Origin: Massilia sp. YIM B02763 | GTDB taxonomy: Bacteria; Pseudomonadota; Gammaproteobacteria; Burkholderiales; Burkholderiaceae_D | Assembly: GCF_030412015.1 (NCBI RefSeq) | Contig: NZ_JASNRD010000001.1 | Span: forward strand, 248,001 to 312,000 | Reading direction: 5' to 3' | Length of the DNA stretch: 64,000 bases | Part shown: piece after piece, positions 44,284 to 53,664 of the stretch | Layout: the number at the start of each line of letters is the position of its first letter | Numbering within the stretch: position 1 is the first letter of the stretch | Program-made: the position numbers and the translations under genes | The notes under the pieces: generated by a model | Told to the model about the DNA's origin: nothing | The model's database searches: none | What the model saw: the letters and a program-made list of their open reading frames with translations, nothing else

Positions 44284-45134
44284 GGTTGCTTGGACGGGTG
44301 TTCGGGTGACTTGGTTTGCCGCTCGGCGCGGATCGCGGCGACGGAGGCATCGACGATGCGCGCCACGCCCAGTTGCCCGAGCGCGGCCGTGGCGCGGGTC
44401 GGGTCGCCGCGCACGCCGCCAGCGGCCCCGGCCCTGGCGCCGGCCGCCAGCTGGTCCTGGCGCACCAGCGACGGGTCGACGGCGAGCGACAATGCGGTGT
44501 CGGCGAGGCCGGCGTGCAGGCCGATCTCGGCGTCGCCGTAGCCGCGCCGTTTCAGGTCGGCCACGTAGGCGTCCTGCGTGGCCTGGTAGTAGGCGTCCAG
44601 CGCGTGCACCCGGCATGCGGGGCCGGCGCTGCCGCCGCGGGCCAGGCGCGCGGCCACTTTTTCCTCGCCGGCCTGGTAGCCGCCGTGGTCGCCCAGGAAG
44701 AAGACGTCGCGGATGCCGTGCGCGCAGAAGCTCCTGGCCGTCCCCTCGAGCACCGCCTCGAACGCGGCCGCGGGAATCGAGATCGTGCCGGGGTAGCGCA
44801 TATGGCCCTGCGGCGGCGCGATCGCCCCTTCCGGCACATAGGCGATGACGGGCGCGACGACGGCGTCGCCCAGGCGCTCGGCGATGCGCCCGGCCAGCAC
44901 GCGGGCGCGCACGTTGTGCTTGCCCAGCGCCATGTGCGGGCCGCTTTGCTCGGTGCCGCCGATGGGCACGAGCACGGTGGTGGCGCCGGCGGCGATGCGC
45001 GCGGCCAGTTCCGGCGAGGTCAGGTCTTCCACGTACACGCTGGCGGCGCCGGCGCCGGCCTGCGCGCCGGATACCGCCAGCGCGAGAACGCATGCCAGCG
45101 CTCGCGCCAGCCGTCTGTGTTGCAGGTAAGGCAT
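44280..45134 (-). CDS. Exported creatininase-fold protein with altered metal ligands
   Basis: 284 residues, signal peptide (PYLQHRRLARALACVLALAV, cleavage near AQAGA). The creatininase family is a metal-dependent amidohydrolase fold that includes MftE. The metal site motif reads IGGTEQSGPHMALGKHNVRA, where typical members have EQHGPHLPLxTD, so Glu and one His are kept but the usual Asp is replaced by His. A second motif is FFLGDHGGYQAGEE instead of GHGGN. Starts at 45146 or 45158 are possible; none has an ideal Shine-Dalgarno sequence. It is translationally coupled to the propeller gene. Confidence 0.8.
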   Translation of the reverse strand: MPYLQHRRLARALACVLALAVSGAQAGAGAASVYVEDLTSPELAARIAAGATTVLVPIGGTEQSGPHMALGKHNVRARVLAGRIAERLGDAVVAPVIAYVPEGAIAPPQGHMRYPGTISIPAAAFEAVLEGTARSFCAHGIRDVFFLGDHGGYQAGEEKVAARLARGGSAGPACRVHALDAYYQATQDAYVADLKRRGYGDAEIGLHAGLADTALSLAVDPSLVRQDQLAAGARAGAAGGVRGDPTRATAALGQLGVARIVDASVAAIRAERQTKSPEHPSKQP

Positions 45135-45335
45135 TGGTTCCCGCATTGCTCCGCGCATTCTTTCCATTTCCAGATAGTGCTCGACGTCAACACCATTGTA
45201 GGCCAAGGGGCCGGGTCGGCGCCAATGATGGACAAGCTGTAACGTTCGGCCCGCTGCAAGCGGGGGCAAGCACCCGTCCCTGCGGGCCCCGGGGCAAATC
45301 GAAGGGTCCGCCAGCAGAAAAGGAAAAAACGAGGG

Positions 45336-45358
45336 AAAATAACGACTTACGTTATTTT
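45336..45358. promoter_or_regulatory. Perfect 9-5-9 palindrome before the YeeE/YedE gene (candidate operator)
   Basis: AAAATAACG-ACTTA-CGTTATTTT ends 13 bp before the ATG at 45372. It is symmetrical over 18 positions and AT-rich in a GC-rich genome, which makes chance unlikely. Location fits a repressor site that would block transcription or early elongation. Confidence 0.6.
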
Positions 45359-45371
45359 TGCTGTCATCCTC

Positions 45372-46589
45372 ATGTCCAATTCCGCTTATTCCTCCCTGCG
45401 TCCGCGCGTCGACATCACGCCGAAGCCGCTGGGCGTGTCGCTGTTCCTGATCGTGCTCGGGGCCTGGTACCTCGCGCAGGCCGTCAGCCCGCGCCAGGCC
45501 GCCCTGTACGTCGTCGGCGCCCTGCTCGGCGTCACCCTGTACCACGCGGCGTTCGGCTTCACCTCGGCCTGGCGCGTCTTCATCGCGGACGGCCGCGGCG
45601 CCGGCCTGCGCGCACAGATGCTGATGCTGGCCGTCGGCGTCGCCCTGTTCTTCCCGGCCCTGTCGGCCGGCACGCTGTTCGGCAATCCCGTTACCGGCCT
45701 GGTGCAGCCCGCCGGCACCTCGGTGATCGTCGGCGCCTTCATTTTCGGCATCGGCATGCAGCTGGGCGGCGGCTGCGCCTCCGGCACGCTGTACACGGTC
45801 GGCGGCGGCAGCACCCGCATGATCGTCACGCTGATCGGCTTCATCGTCGGCTCCCTGATCGGCACGGCGCACATGCCGTTCTGGACGGCGCTGCCGCAAC
45901 TGAAGCCGATCTCGCTCGTCAGCACGCTGGGCCTGGCCCCCGCACTGGTGCTCAATTGGGCCGTGTTCGCGCTGATCGTGGCCGTGACCGTCGTCGTCGA
46001 GAAGCGCCGCCATGGCCGCCTGGTCGCCTCGCACGCGCAGCCGAAGCATGTGTCGCCCTGGCTGCACGGCCCGTGGCCGCTGGCCGCAGGCGCCCTCGCC
46101 CTCGTCGTGCTGAACTTCGCCACGCTGGCGCTGTCGGGCCGTCCCTGGGGCGTGACCTCGGCGTTCGCGCTGTGGGGCGCGAAGGCCGCCGCCGCCGTCG
46201 GCATCGACACCGCGAGCTGGACCTACTGGTCGACCAAGGCGAACGCCGCCGCGCTGGCCGCGCCCATCTCGCAGGACGTGACGTCCGTGATGGACATCGG
46301 CATCGTGCTGGGCGCCATGCTGGCGGCGGCGCTGGCCGGCCGCTACGCGCCGGTATGGCGCATCCCGCTGCGCTCCTTCGTCGCGGCCGTCGTCGGCGGC
46401 TTGCTGCTGGGCTATGGCGCGCGCCTGGCCTACGGCTGCAATATCGGCGCGTATTTCAGCGGCATCGTATCGGGCAGCCTGCACGGCTGGCTGTGGCTGG
46501 TGGCGGCCTTCCTGGGCAACGTCTTCGGCACGCGCCTGCGTCCGCTGTTCGGGCTCGAGGTCGAGCGCGTCAAGCCGACCGCCTGCTGA
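45372..46589 (+). CDS. YeeE/YedE-family transporter (thiosulfate/sulfur transport)
   Basis: 405 residues with about ten to twelve membrane segments in two repeats. Each repeat has the family's conserved Cys: QLGGGCASGTLYTVGGGS in the first and LAYGCNIGAYFSGI in the second. Homologues (TsuA and YedE) bring thiosulfate or selenium/sulfur compounds across the inner membrane by handing the ion between cysteines (family knowledge). An ArsR-type sulfur regulator is not nearby, but the palindrome at 45336-45358 suggests control. It ends in a strong terminator. Confidence 0.88.
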   Translation: MSNSAYSSLRPRVDITPKPLGVSLFLIVLGAWYLAQAVSPRQAALYVVGALLGVTLYHAAFGFTSAWRVFIADGRGAGLRAQMLMLAVGVALFFPALSAGTLFGNPVTGLVQPAGTSVIVGAFIFGIGMQLGGGCASGTLYTVGGGSTRMIVTLIGFIVGSLIGTAHMPFWTALPQLKPISLVSTLGLAPALVLNWAVFALIVAVTVVVEKRRHGRLVASHAQPKHVSPWLHGPWPLAAGALALVVLNFATLALSGRPWGVTSAFALWGAKAAAAVGIDTASWTYWSTKANAAALAAPISQDVTSVMDIGIVLGAMLAAALAGRYAPVWRIPLRSFVAAVVGGLLLGYGARLAYGCNIGAYFSGIVSGSLHGWLWLVAAFLGNVFGTRLRPLFGLEVERVKPTAC

Positions 46590-46602
46590 GTCCTGGCAGA
46601 TA

Positions 46603-46644
46603 AAAAAAGCCGCGGCCGTTCTCGGAACGGGCCGCGGCTTTTTT
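46603..46644. terminator. Bidirectional rho-independent terminator
   Basis: A GC-rich stem, GCCGCGGCC...GGCCGCGGC, flanked by an A-run on the left and a T-run on the right. It follows the YeeE/YedE stop by 13 bp and precedes the stop of the convergent DUF892 gene by 18 bp, so it can serve both. Confidence 0.92.
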
Positions 46645-46662
46645 GTTGCCGTCCTGCGGTCG

Positions 46663-47175
46663 TCAGACTTTCGCCGTCGCACCCGGCGTTGCCGAACGTC
46701 CCAGGAAGGCTTGCGTGACTTCCGGCATGTGTTCCAGCAGCCAGGCCGCCATGGCCTTTTCCTGCACGAGGATCTGTTCGCATGCGCTCTGCGTGGCCGT
46801 ATCGCCGACCGCCTGGGCCGCCGCGATCAGCGTCGTGTAGGTGGCGATCTCGATGTTCTCGAACACGTAGCCGGCCATGGCGCCCTTGACGACCTCGTCG
46901 CTGGCCGTCATGCCGCCGATCGCCTGGCCCATCGCCATCAGCTTGCCGCCGAGGTCCTTGACGACGGAATTGCTGATGTCGCGGCGGCCCAGGATCTCGT
47001 CCAGCATCCCTTGCTGCCAGCGGGTTTCCTCGATGTGCTGCACGATGCGCTCGCGCAGGGCCGGATAGTGTTCGAGCCGATCGGCTTGCGCCTTGAGCAT
47101 TTTTTCCGCTTGCTGCTCCATGGCGTGCGCGTCCCGCAGCCAGTCGTTCAGGTTTTCGTCTGCCGTCGTCGTCAT
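46663..47175 (-). CDS. DUF892 (YciE/YciF) ferritin-like protein
   Basis: 170 residues. The DUF892 family has a ferritin-like four-helix fold with Glu and His that can bind two metal ions: here LRDAHAMEQQAEKML, EETRWQQGMLDEIL and YVFENIEIATYTTLI. The group is linked to general stress responses; function is unclear. GGAGG lies 5 nt before the ATG at 47175. Monocistronic. Confidence 0.88.
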   Translation of the reverse strand: MTTTADENLNDWLRDAHAMEQQAEKMLKAQADRLEHYPALRERIVQHIEETRWQQGMLDEILGRRDISNSVVKDLGGKLMAMGQAIGGMTASDEVVKGAMAGYVFENIEIATYTTLIAAAQAVGDTATQSACEQILVQEKAMAAWLLEHMPEVTQAFLGRSATPGATAKV

Positions 47176-47422
47176 TGCGTCCTCCGGTATCGGTGAGTGG
47201 GTGGTCGGCGCGGGCTTGCCCTGGCGCCATCTGTCTTGCGAAGCAGTACCGGGATGCAACGGCAAGGAGCGGCATGCCGGACGTTCGCCACCGCCCAAGC
47301 TTGGCAGACCGCGCGGGGCGTGTTTGTTAAGTACCCCACGCTGGGAGGGATCTTTCGCGCACACGGATGCGGTATGATCGGCAACAAACGGAACGACACC
47401 ACCGAGCCAAACGGAGCGCGCC

Positions 47423-48808
47423 ATGGGCCAGATCACCCACCTCGTCGGCAGCCGTACCTACACCTTTCCGGACTTGCGCGACCTGCTCGCCAAGGCCACG
47501 CCGGCCCGCTCCGGCGACTACCTGGCCGGCGTGGCGGCCGCGAGCAGCGAAGAACGGGTGGCCGCGCAGATGGCGCTGGCCGACCTGCCACTGACGGCGT
47601 TCCTGGACAACGCCGTCGTGCCCTACGAAACGGACGAGGTCACCCGCCTGATCCTCGATACCCACGACGCCGCCGCGTTCGCGCCCATCCGTTCGCTGAC
47701 CGTGGGCGCCCTGCGCGACTGGCTACTGGGCGACACGGCCGACACGGCGGCGCTGGCACGCATCGCACCGGGCATCACGCCGGAGATGGCCGCCGCCGTC
47801 TCGAAGATCATGCGCATCCAGGACCTCGTGCTGGTGGCGAGGAAATGCCGCGTCGTGACGCGCTTTCGCAACACGATCGGCCTGCCCGGCACGCTGTCCA
47901 CGCGGCTGCAGCCGAACCATCCGTTCGACGACGCCTCCGGCATCGCGGCCAGCCTGTTCGACGGCCTGATGTACGGCAGCGGCGACGCCGTCATCGGCGT
48001 CAATCCCGCCACCGACAACGTGCAGCAGGTCGTCAAGCTGGTCGGCATGCTGGACGAGATCATCGCCCGCCACGCGATCCCGACCCAGTCCTGCGTGCTG
48101 ACCCACGTGACCAATACCATCGCCGCCATCGAACGGGGCGCGCCCGTGGACCTCGTGTTCCAGTCGATCGCCGGGACGCAGGCGGCCAACGCCAGCTTCG
48201 GCATCGACCTGGCCCTGCTGCGCGAGGCGCGCGCCGCCGCCCTGTCGCTGGGCCGCGGCACCGTCGGCGACAACGTCATGTATTTCGAGACGGGCCAGGG
48301 CAGCGCCCTGTCGGCCAATGCCCACCACGGCCTCGACCAGCAGACCTGCGAGGCGCGCGCCTATGGCGTGGCGCGGGCCTTCCAGCCCTTGCTGGTCAAC
48401 AGCGTGGTCGGCTTCATGGGGCCGGAATACCTGTACGACGGCAAGCAGATCATCCGCGCCGGCCTGGAAGACCATTTCTGCGCCAAGCTGCTGGGCCTGC
48501 CGATGGGCTGCGACGTGTGCTACACCAACCATGCGGAGGCGGACCAGGACGACATGGACGTGCTGCTCACGATGCTGGGCACGGCCGGCGTGACCTTCGT
48601 GATGGGCGTGCCGGGCGCGGACGACGTCATGCTGAACTACCAGACGACGTCCTTCCACGACGCCCTGTACGCGCGCCGCGCGCTGGGCCTGCAGCCGGCG
48701 CCGGAATTCCTCGCCTGGCTGCGCGACCTGGGTATCTTCACGGACGAGGACCGGGTCACGCTGGGGAGGACGGTGCCGCCACCGTTCCGCCACCTGCTCG
48801 CATCCTGA
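47423..48808 (+). CDS. eutB: Ethanolamine ammonia-lyase, large subunit
   Basis: 461 residues, matching EutB in length. With EutC and adenosylcobalamin it converts ethanolamine to acetaldehyde and ammonia. The TIM-barrel motifs are clear: [39 protein letters not shown] and [23 protein letters not shown] is 7 nt before the ATG, and a TATGAT box about 45 nt upstream may be the -10. No cobalamin riboswitch is evident. EutC follows after 10 bp. The reactivase EutA, permease and microcompartment shell genes are not in the window. Confidence 0.95.
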   Translation: MGQITHLVGSRTYTFPDLRDLLAKATPARSGDYLAGVAAASSEERVAAQMALADLPLTAFLDNAVVPYETDEVTRLILDTHDAAAFAPIRSLTVGALRDWLLGDTADTAALARIAPGITPEMAAAVSKIMRIQDLVLVARKCRVVTRFRNTIGLPGTLSTRLQPNHPFDDASGIAASLFDGLMYGSGDAVIGVNPATDNVQQVVKLVGMLDEIIARHAIPTQSCVLTHVTNTIAAIERGAPVDLVFQSIAGTQAANASFGIDLALLREARAAALSLGRGTVGDNVMYFETGQGSALSANAHHGLDQQTCEARAYGVARAFQPLLVNSVVGFMGPEYLYDGKQIIRAGLEDHFCAKLLGLPMGCDVCYTNHAEADQDDMDVLLTMLGTAGVTFVMGVPGADDVMLNYQTTSFHDALYARRALGLQPAPEFLAWLRDLGIFTDEDRVTLGRTVPPPFRHLLAS

Positions 48809-48818
48809 AGGAGACGAC

Positions 48819-49646
48819 ATGGACGAAATGCACGACATGCCTGCCGCGGCCAGTCCCTGGGAAGCGCTGCGCCGCTTCACGCCGGCTCGCATCGCCCTGG
48901 GTCATACCGGCATCAGCCAGCGCACGGCGACCCAGCTCGACTTCCAGCTGGCGCACGCCCGCGCCCGCGACGCCGTCCACGTGCCCCTCGATGCCAAGGC
49001 ACTGCAGCGCGCGCTGCACACTGCCTGGCCCGCGTCGCCGTCGCCATCGCCGCCCGTGATTGCGCACAGCGCGGCCGCGGACCGCCACGTCTACCTGCAG
49101 CGGCCCGACCTGGGGCGCCGGCTCGACGCTGCCTCGCACGCCGCGCTGGCCGCGCTGGCATCGCTCGGCGGCAGCCGCGACCTGGGCATCGTCGTCGCCG
49201 ACGGCTTGTCGGCGCCGGCCGTCGCCCGCCACGCGGCGCCGTTCCTGGCGGCGCTGCGCGGCCGCCTGGCGGCCGACGATTGGACGCTGGCGCCGCCCGT
49301 CGTCGTGCGCCAGGGACGCGTGGCCATCGGCGACGAGATCGGCGAACTGCTGGGCGTGCGGATCGTCCTCGTGCTGATCGGAGAGAGGCCCGGCCTCAGC
49401 TCGCCCGACAGCATGGGCTTGTACTTGACCTGGGCGCCGCGCCGCGGCCTGACCGACGAGCGCCGCAACTGCATCTCGAACATCCACGCGGCGGGGCTGG
49501 GCTACGACGAGGCGGCCACCAGGCTGCATTACCTGATGACGGAGGCGCGCCGGCGCGGCCTGTCCGGCGTCGCGCTGAAGGACGAGACGGACAACACGAA
49601 CGACCGCGTCGCGACGGCGGACGGTGCACCGCCCCTGCTCCTGTAG
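48819..49646 (+). CDS. eutC: Ethanolamine ammonia-lyase, small subunit
   Basis: 275 residues. EutC binds the cobalamin together with EutB. Recognisable parts are [57 protein letters not shown] and [13 protein letters not shown] [20 protein letters not shown], near the end [18 protein letters not shown]. It is translated from its own site (GAAGGAG) 10 bp after eutB. It converges on the TonB receptor gene with a 3-bp gap. Confidence 0.95.
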   Translation: MDEMHDMPAAASPWEALRRFTPARIALGHTGISQRTATQLDFQLAHARARDAVHVPLDAKALQRALHTAWPASPSPSPPVIAHSAAADRHVYLQRPDLGRRLDAASHAALAALASLGGSRDLGIVVADGLSAPAVARHAAPFLAALRGRLAADDWTLAPPVVVRQGRVAIGDEIGELLGVRIVLVLIGERPGLSSPDSMGLYLTWAPRRGLTDERRNCISNIHAAGLGYDEAATRLHYLMTEARRRGLSGVALKDETDNTNDRVATADGAPPLLL

Positions 49647-49649
49647 GCG

Positions 49650-52169
49650 TCAGCGGAAGGCGTAGCGCACGCCCGCGCGGAAGGTGCGCGGCGCGCCCGG
49701 CGCGAAGAAGGTCGCGTTGACTACCGTGGCATTGTCGCCGCTGGCCGAGAATGGCCGCGCGATGAAGTTGCCCTCGGGCGTGAGACCCGTCGCGTTCAGC
49801 TGCGCCGCCGTCGCATAGCGGCGGTCGAACAAGTTGTCCACCTGGGCGAACAAGCGCAGGCGCGGCGCCGCCTCGTAGGTGGTGCCCAGGTCGAATACGG
49901 CGTAGCCGCCCGTGCGCCCACTGCCGACGTAGTAGATGCCGTCGGGCTGGTGGCCGCCGTTCTCGTTGCCGCGCGCCGTGGCCCCCGACAGCGCCAGCAT
50001 GCCCGCCTCCACCGACCAGGCGGGCGTGAGCTGCCAGTCGGCACGCGCCTTGAACACGTGGCGCGGGACCAGGGGCAGGCGGTCGCCCGCGCGGACCGCG
50101 ATATTGCCGTCCTCGTCGGCGCTGCTGTTGGCGGCGCCGCCCAGCAGCTCGCCGCTCCTGAACGTGGCGTCCAGGTACGTGTAGTGGGCGGAAAAGGACA
50201 GCGCTGCGGCATGCCCATCCAGCCCCAGCTCGATGCCCTGGCGCCGGGTCCTGCCGACGTTGCGGAAGTAGCCGAAGCCCGCCGCGTCGTCCGCCACGAA
50301 CAGGATGTCGTCGACGTTATCGGCGCGGAACACGCCGGCGCTCCAGTGCGTGCCGCCCGACAGCGTGCCGCGCAGGCCACCTTCCCAGGTCTTCGTGACC
50401 ACCTGGCGCAGCGGTGGATCGCCGGCCATCGCGTTGGGCAGCTTGCACGGATTCTCGGGGTCGGCGCAGCCCAGTTCGATCGCGGTGGGCGTCCGGCTGC
50501 CCTCGTTGTAGCCGGCATACAGGTTCAGCGCGCGCGACACCGCCCAGGTGGCGCCGACGGCCGGGTTGAAGCGGCTGAAGCGGTGGTCGCCGTCGAGCGA
50601 GCCGGGGCCGCCGCCGGGCTGGATGCGGTCGCGGTTGTGCACCGTCGTGCGGTTGTAGCGGCCGGACAGCGTCAGGTCCAGCGCGCCGATGCTCACCGTG
50701 TCGCTCGCGAACGCGCTGGCCGTGCGGGTGCGGCCGCGCAGGTCGACGCGGGCGTCGATCGGGACGCCGTCGTCGTCGAACGCGCTGCCGTCGGCGAAGA
50801 AATCGACCGGCGTCACGCTGCGGTCCGGGTTCAGGTAGCCGAATTGCGCGGACTGCAGGAAGTCGACGCGGCTCGCGTCGAAGGCGGCGCCGGCCACGAA
50901 CTGGCTGCGCCGTCCGCCGAGCTGTCCGGACCAGGTGGCCTGCGCACTGGCGCCGTACTGCTGCTGGCGGCTGTCGCTGCGATTGAGCATGCCGTTGCAC
51001 TTCTCGGCCGGCTCGTCGTCCAGCAGGACGTTGGCGATGCAGCGCCAGAACGGGAACGGCGTGTTCGCCGCATTCGCGCCGCTCGCGGGGAAACCCGTGT
51101 AGCCGGCCGCCGCGAGCGCCGCCCGTTCCGCGGCGCCCGGCTGGTAGACCGACTGGTCGAACGCATCGTCGTTCATGTCGCCGTTCAGCGTGGCCGTGCG
51201 GATCCGGCGGTAATACACGTTGCCGGACAACTGGACGTCGTCCGTCGCCTGGTGGCTCCCCGACAGGTTCAGCAGCAGCGACCGGTTGCGGGTCTGGTCC
51301 GGCGACGTGTAGATGCTGGCGTAGTCGCGTGCGAGCAGGCGGCCGTCCTGCAGGCCGTTGCCCGTCAACTTCGAGCGCGCGTAGGCGACGCCGAGCGCGA
51401 TATCGCTGCGGCCGTCCTGCCAGCCGACCTTGGCGAACAGCTGGCCGAGCCGCGACGGCGAGGCGTCGCGCCAGCCATCGTCGCGGTAGCCCGTGCCGGC
51501 GACATACCAGTGCCATCCGCGCGCATTGCCGCCGCCGTGTTCGACCTCGACGTCCTTGCGGCCGTAGCGGCCGGCCTGCAGCTGCACGGACGTGCCGGGA
51601 TCGCGATGGCCGTCCTTGGTGCGGATGGCGATGGCGCCGCCCAGCGTGTTCAGGCCGAACAGGGGGTTCGACCCGGGCATCAGGTGCACGGAGCCGATGG
51701 CGACGCGCGGGATCAGGTCCCAGCTGACGACGTCGCCGAACGGCTGGTTCACGCGCACGCCGTCCAGGTAGACGGACAGTCCCTGCGGGGTGCCGAGCAG
51801 CGGCGAGGCGGTGAAGCCGCGGAAGCTCACGTCCGGCTGGAAGGGGTTGCCCTGGATGTCGTTGACGAAGACGCTGCCCAGCCGGCGGTTCAGCGCGTCC
51901 GGCAGGTTGGCGCCGTCCGTGCCGGTGGCGGCGGCGCCGTCCAGTGTCTGCACGTTGGCGGGGATCTTCTCGCGTGCCAGGCCCACGCCGGGCAGCGGCG
52001 TCAGGCCGATGATCTCGACGACGTGCGGCGCCGCCGTCGTGCCCGCCGGATCGTCCAGCGCCCATGCCGGGCCGCCGGGCCAGCCGGCCCCGATGGGGAC
52101 GGCGATCGCGGCGGCGATGGCGGCAAGCGTCGCGGCGGGCCGCGGGCGGGCGGTGGTGCGAAACGTCAT
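49650..52169 (-). CDS. TonB-dependent receptor
   Basis: 839 residues with signal peptide (cleavage near AWALDD), plug domain (LPDALNRRLGSVFVNDIQGN, then DVSFRGFTASPLLGTPQGLS) and a beta-barrel ending YAFR, aromatic near the last position. The form VVEIIGLTPLPGVGL after the signal marks a subgroup common in Burkholderiales. AGGAG lies about 9 nt before the ATG at 52169. The divergent two-component system, 202 bp away, is a probable regulator. Ligand is unknown. Confidence 0.9.
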   Translation of the reverse strand: MTFRTTARPRPAATLAAIAAAIAVPIGAGWPGGPAWALDDPAGTTAAPHVVEIIGLTPLPGVGLAREKIPANVQTLDGAAATGTDGANLPDALNRRLGSVFVNDIQGNPFQPDVSFRGFTASPLLGTPQGLSVYLDGVRVNQPFGDVVSWDLIPRVAIGSVHLMPGSNPLFGLNTLGGAIAIRTKDGHRDPGTSVQLQAGRYGRKDVEVEHGGGNARGWHWYVAGTGYRDDGWRDASPSRLGQLFAKVGWQDGRSDIALGVAYARSKLTGNGLQDGRLLARDYASIYTSPDQTRNRSLLLNLSGSHQATDDVQLSGNVYYRRIRTATLNGDMNDDAFDQSVYQPGAAERAALAAAGYTGFPASGANAANTPFPFWRCIANVLLDDEPAEKCNGMLNRSDSRQQQYGASAQATWSGQLGGRRSQFVAGAAFDASRVDFLQSAQFGYLNPDRSVTPVDFFADGSAFDDDGVPIDARVDLRGRTRTASAFASDTVSIGALDLTLSGRYNRTTVHNRDRIQPGGGPGSLDGDHRFSRFNPAVGATWAVSRALNLYAGYNEGSRTPTAIELGCADPENPCKLPNAMAGDPPLRQVVTKTWEGGLRGTLSGGTHWSAGVFRADNVDDILFVADDAAGFGYFRNVGRTRRQGIELGLDGHAAALSFSAHYTYLDATFRSGELLGGAANSSADEDGNIAVRAGDRLPLVPRHVFKARADWQLTPAWSVEAGMLALSGATARGNENGGHQPDGIYYVGSGRTGGYAVFDLGTTYEAAPRLRLFAQVDNLFDRRYATAAQLNATGLTPEGNFIARPFSASGDNATVVNATFFAPGAPRTFRAGVRYAFR

Positions 52170-52371
52170 GGCGGGGTCTCCTGTTCTTGTTCGGCATGCC
52201 TGCCCTGCGGACGCGCCGGTCCGCGCTCAGGTCCGCGCTCCGGTCCGCTATTGTGCCGATTATTCCAAGAACGCCCGCGCCGCCGCTAGGGAAAAATTCC
52301 CGACGTGCGCCGCGTCCGCGTGGCACGAGGCTTGCATCGATGTCCACAAACGACAACGATGCGAGGAGACC

Positions 52372-53664
52372 ATGGACTTGCGCCGCCGCCTGATCGGCTC
52401 CGTCGGCCTGCTGCTGGGCTGCCTGCTGGCCGTGACCGCCGTCATCCAGCTGCTGTCGCTGCGCAGCGACATCGACGCCGAAGTCGGCGCCTCGGCGGAA
52501 CTGGTGAACGTGCTGCTCGCCGCCGGCAATGCCCAGCCGGGCCTGGACGAGCGCCTGGCCCGGGCCCGGCTGCGCCACCTGAGCATCCGCACGGCGGCGC
52601 AGCCGGCACCCGCGAACGCGCCCCACCCGCTGCTCGCCCGGCTCGGACTGGGGCCACCGGCATGGCCCGAGCAGGAAATCCGCATCGGCGGCCAGGTGCT
52701 GTACATCGCGCCGAATCCCCATTCCGAGATCGGGGAGCGGCTGCAGGACACTGTCCGGATCTGGAACACCCTGCTGTTCTTTTTCGGAACAACCCTGCTC
52801 GTCACCTGGTGGTGCGCCGACCGCGCGCTGGCGCCCGTGCGCGAACTGGAGGCCAGCCTGCACCGGCTGGCACGGGGCGAACCGGACCCTGCCCTGCCCG
52901 CCTTCGCCTTGCGCGAATTCGGCCGCGTGGCGCGCGCCATCGAGCACCTGGCCGGCGCGCTGGCCGAGGCGCGCGCCGCCCAGCGCGGCCTGGCGCAGCG
53001 CCTGATCACCGTGCAGGAAGACGAGCGGCGCGCCCTGGCGCGCGAACTGCACGACGACATGGGCCAGTCGCTGGCCGCCCTGAACGTGACGGCGGCCTAC
53101 CTGGGGCGCAATGCCGGGCGGTTGACGAGCGCCGCGGTGGCCGAATGCGCGGCCGACCTGCGGCGCGACCTGCGCAGCTGCAGCGAGCACCTGCGCGCGA
53201 TGCTGCGCATGCTGCGTCCGCACGGCCTGCACGCGAGCGGCCTGGCGCAGACGCTGCGCGAACTGGTGCGGGGCTGGCAGGGGCGCCACACGGAGGTCGC
53301 GTTCGCGCTGGATGTCCCCGACGCGCTGCCCGACATCGACGATGCGACGGCGCTGGCCGTCTACCGCGTGGTGCAGGAAGCCGTGACCAACGTCGTGCGC
53401 CACAGCGGGGCGCGCCACTGCGCCATCCGGCTGGCGGCCGCCTGTCCTGGCCTGCTGCTGGAAGTGGCCGACGACGGCCGCGGCCTGCCCGACGGCGTCG
53501 CCAGCCACGGCGGCCTGCTGGGGATGCGCGAGCGCGTGGCCATGGCCTGCGGCCGCCTGGACACCGTGCCGAATCCGTCCGGCGGGCTGCGCCTGCGCGC
53601 CACCTTCCCCTTGCCGGCCCCCGCCAATTCCCCGTCCGCCACCGCCGAAGGAGTCCATCCATGA
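52372..53664 (+). CDS. Sensor histidine kinase, NarX/UhpB (HisKA_3) type
   Basis: 430 residues. Two membrane segments (about 8-28 and 135-155) enclose a periplasmic domain of about 105 residues; a HAMP-like linker follows, then a dimerisation helix with the phospho-acceptor His in ALARELHDDMGQSLAALN and an ATPase domain (VVQEAVTNVVRHSGARH, EVADDGRGLPD, GLLGMRERVAM). GAGGAG precedes the ATG at 52372. Its stop overlaps the response regulator start (ATGA). Confidence 0.92.
   Translation: MDLRRRLIGSVGLLLGCLLAVTAVIQLLSLRSDIDAEVGASAELVNVLLAAGNAQPGLDERLARARLRHLSIRTAAQPAPANAPHPLLARLGLGPPAWPEQEIRIGGQVLYIAPNPHSEIGERLQDTVRIWNTLLFFFGTTLLVTWWCADRALAPVRELEASLHRLARGEPDPALPAFALREFGRVARAIEHLAGALAEARAAQRGLAQRLITVQEDERRALARELHDDMGQSLAALNVTAAYLGRNAGRLTSAAVAECAADLRRDLRSCSEHLRAMLRMLRPHGLHASGLAQTLRELVRGWQGRHTEVAFALDVPDALPDIDDATALAVYRVVQEAVTNVVRHSGARHCAIRLAAACPGLLLEVADDGRGLPDGVASHGGLLGMRERVAMACGRLDTVPNPSGGLRLRATFPLPAPANSPSATAEGVHP

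Noticed and set aside
47176..47422. Cobalamin riboswitch upstream of eutB
   Set aside because: No B12-box-like sequence was seen in the 247-bp gap; only a possible -10 (TATGAT) and a ribosome site.
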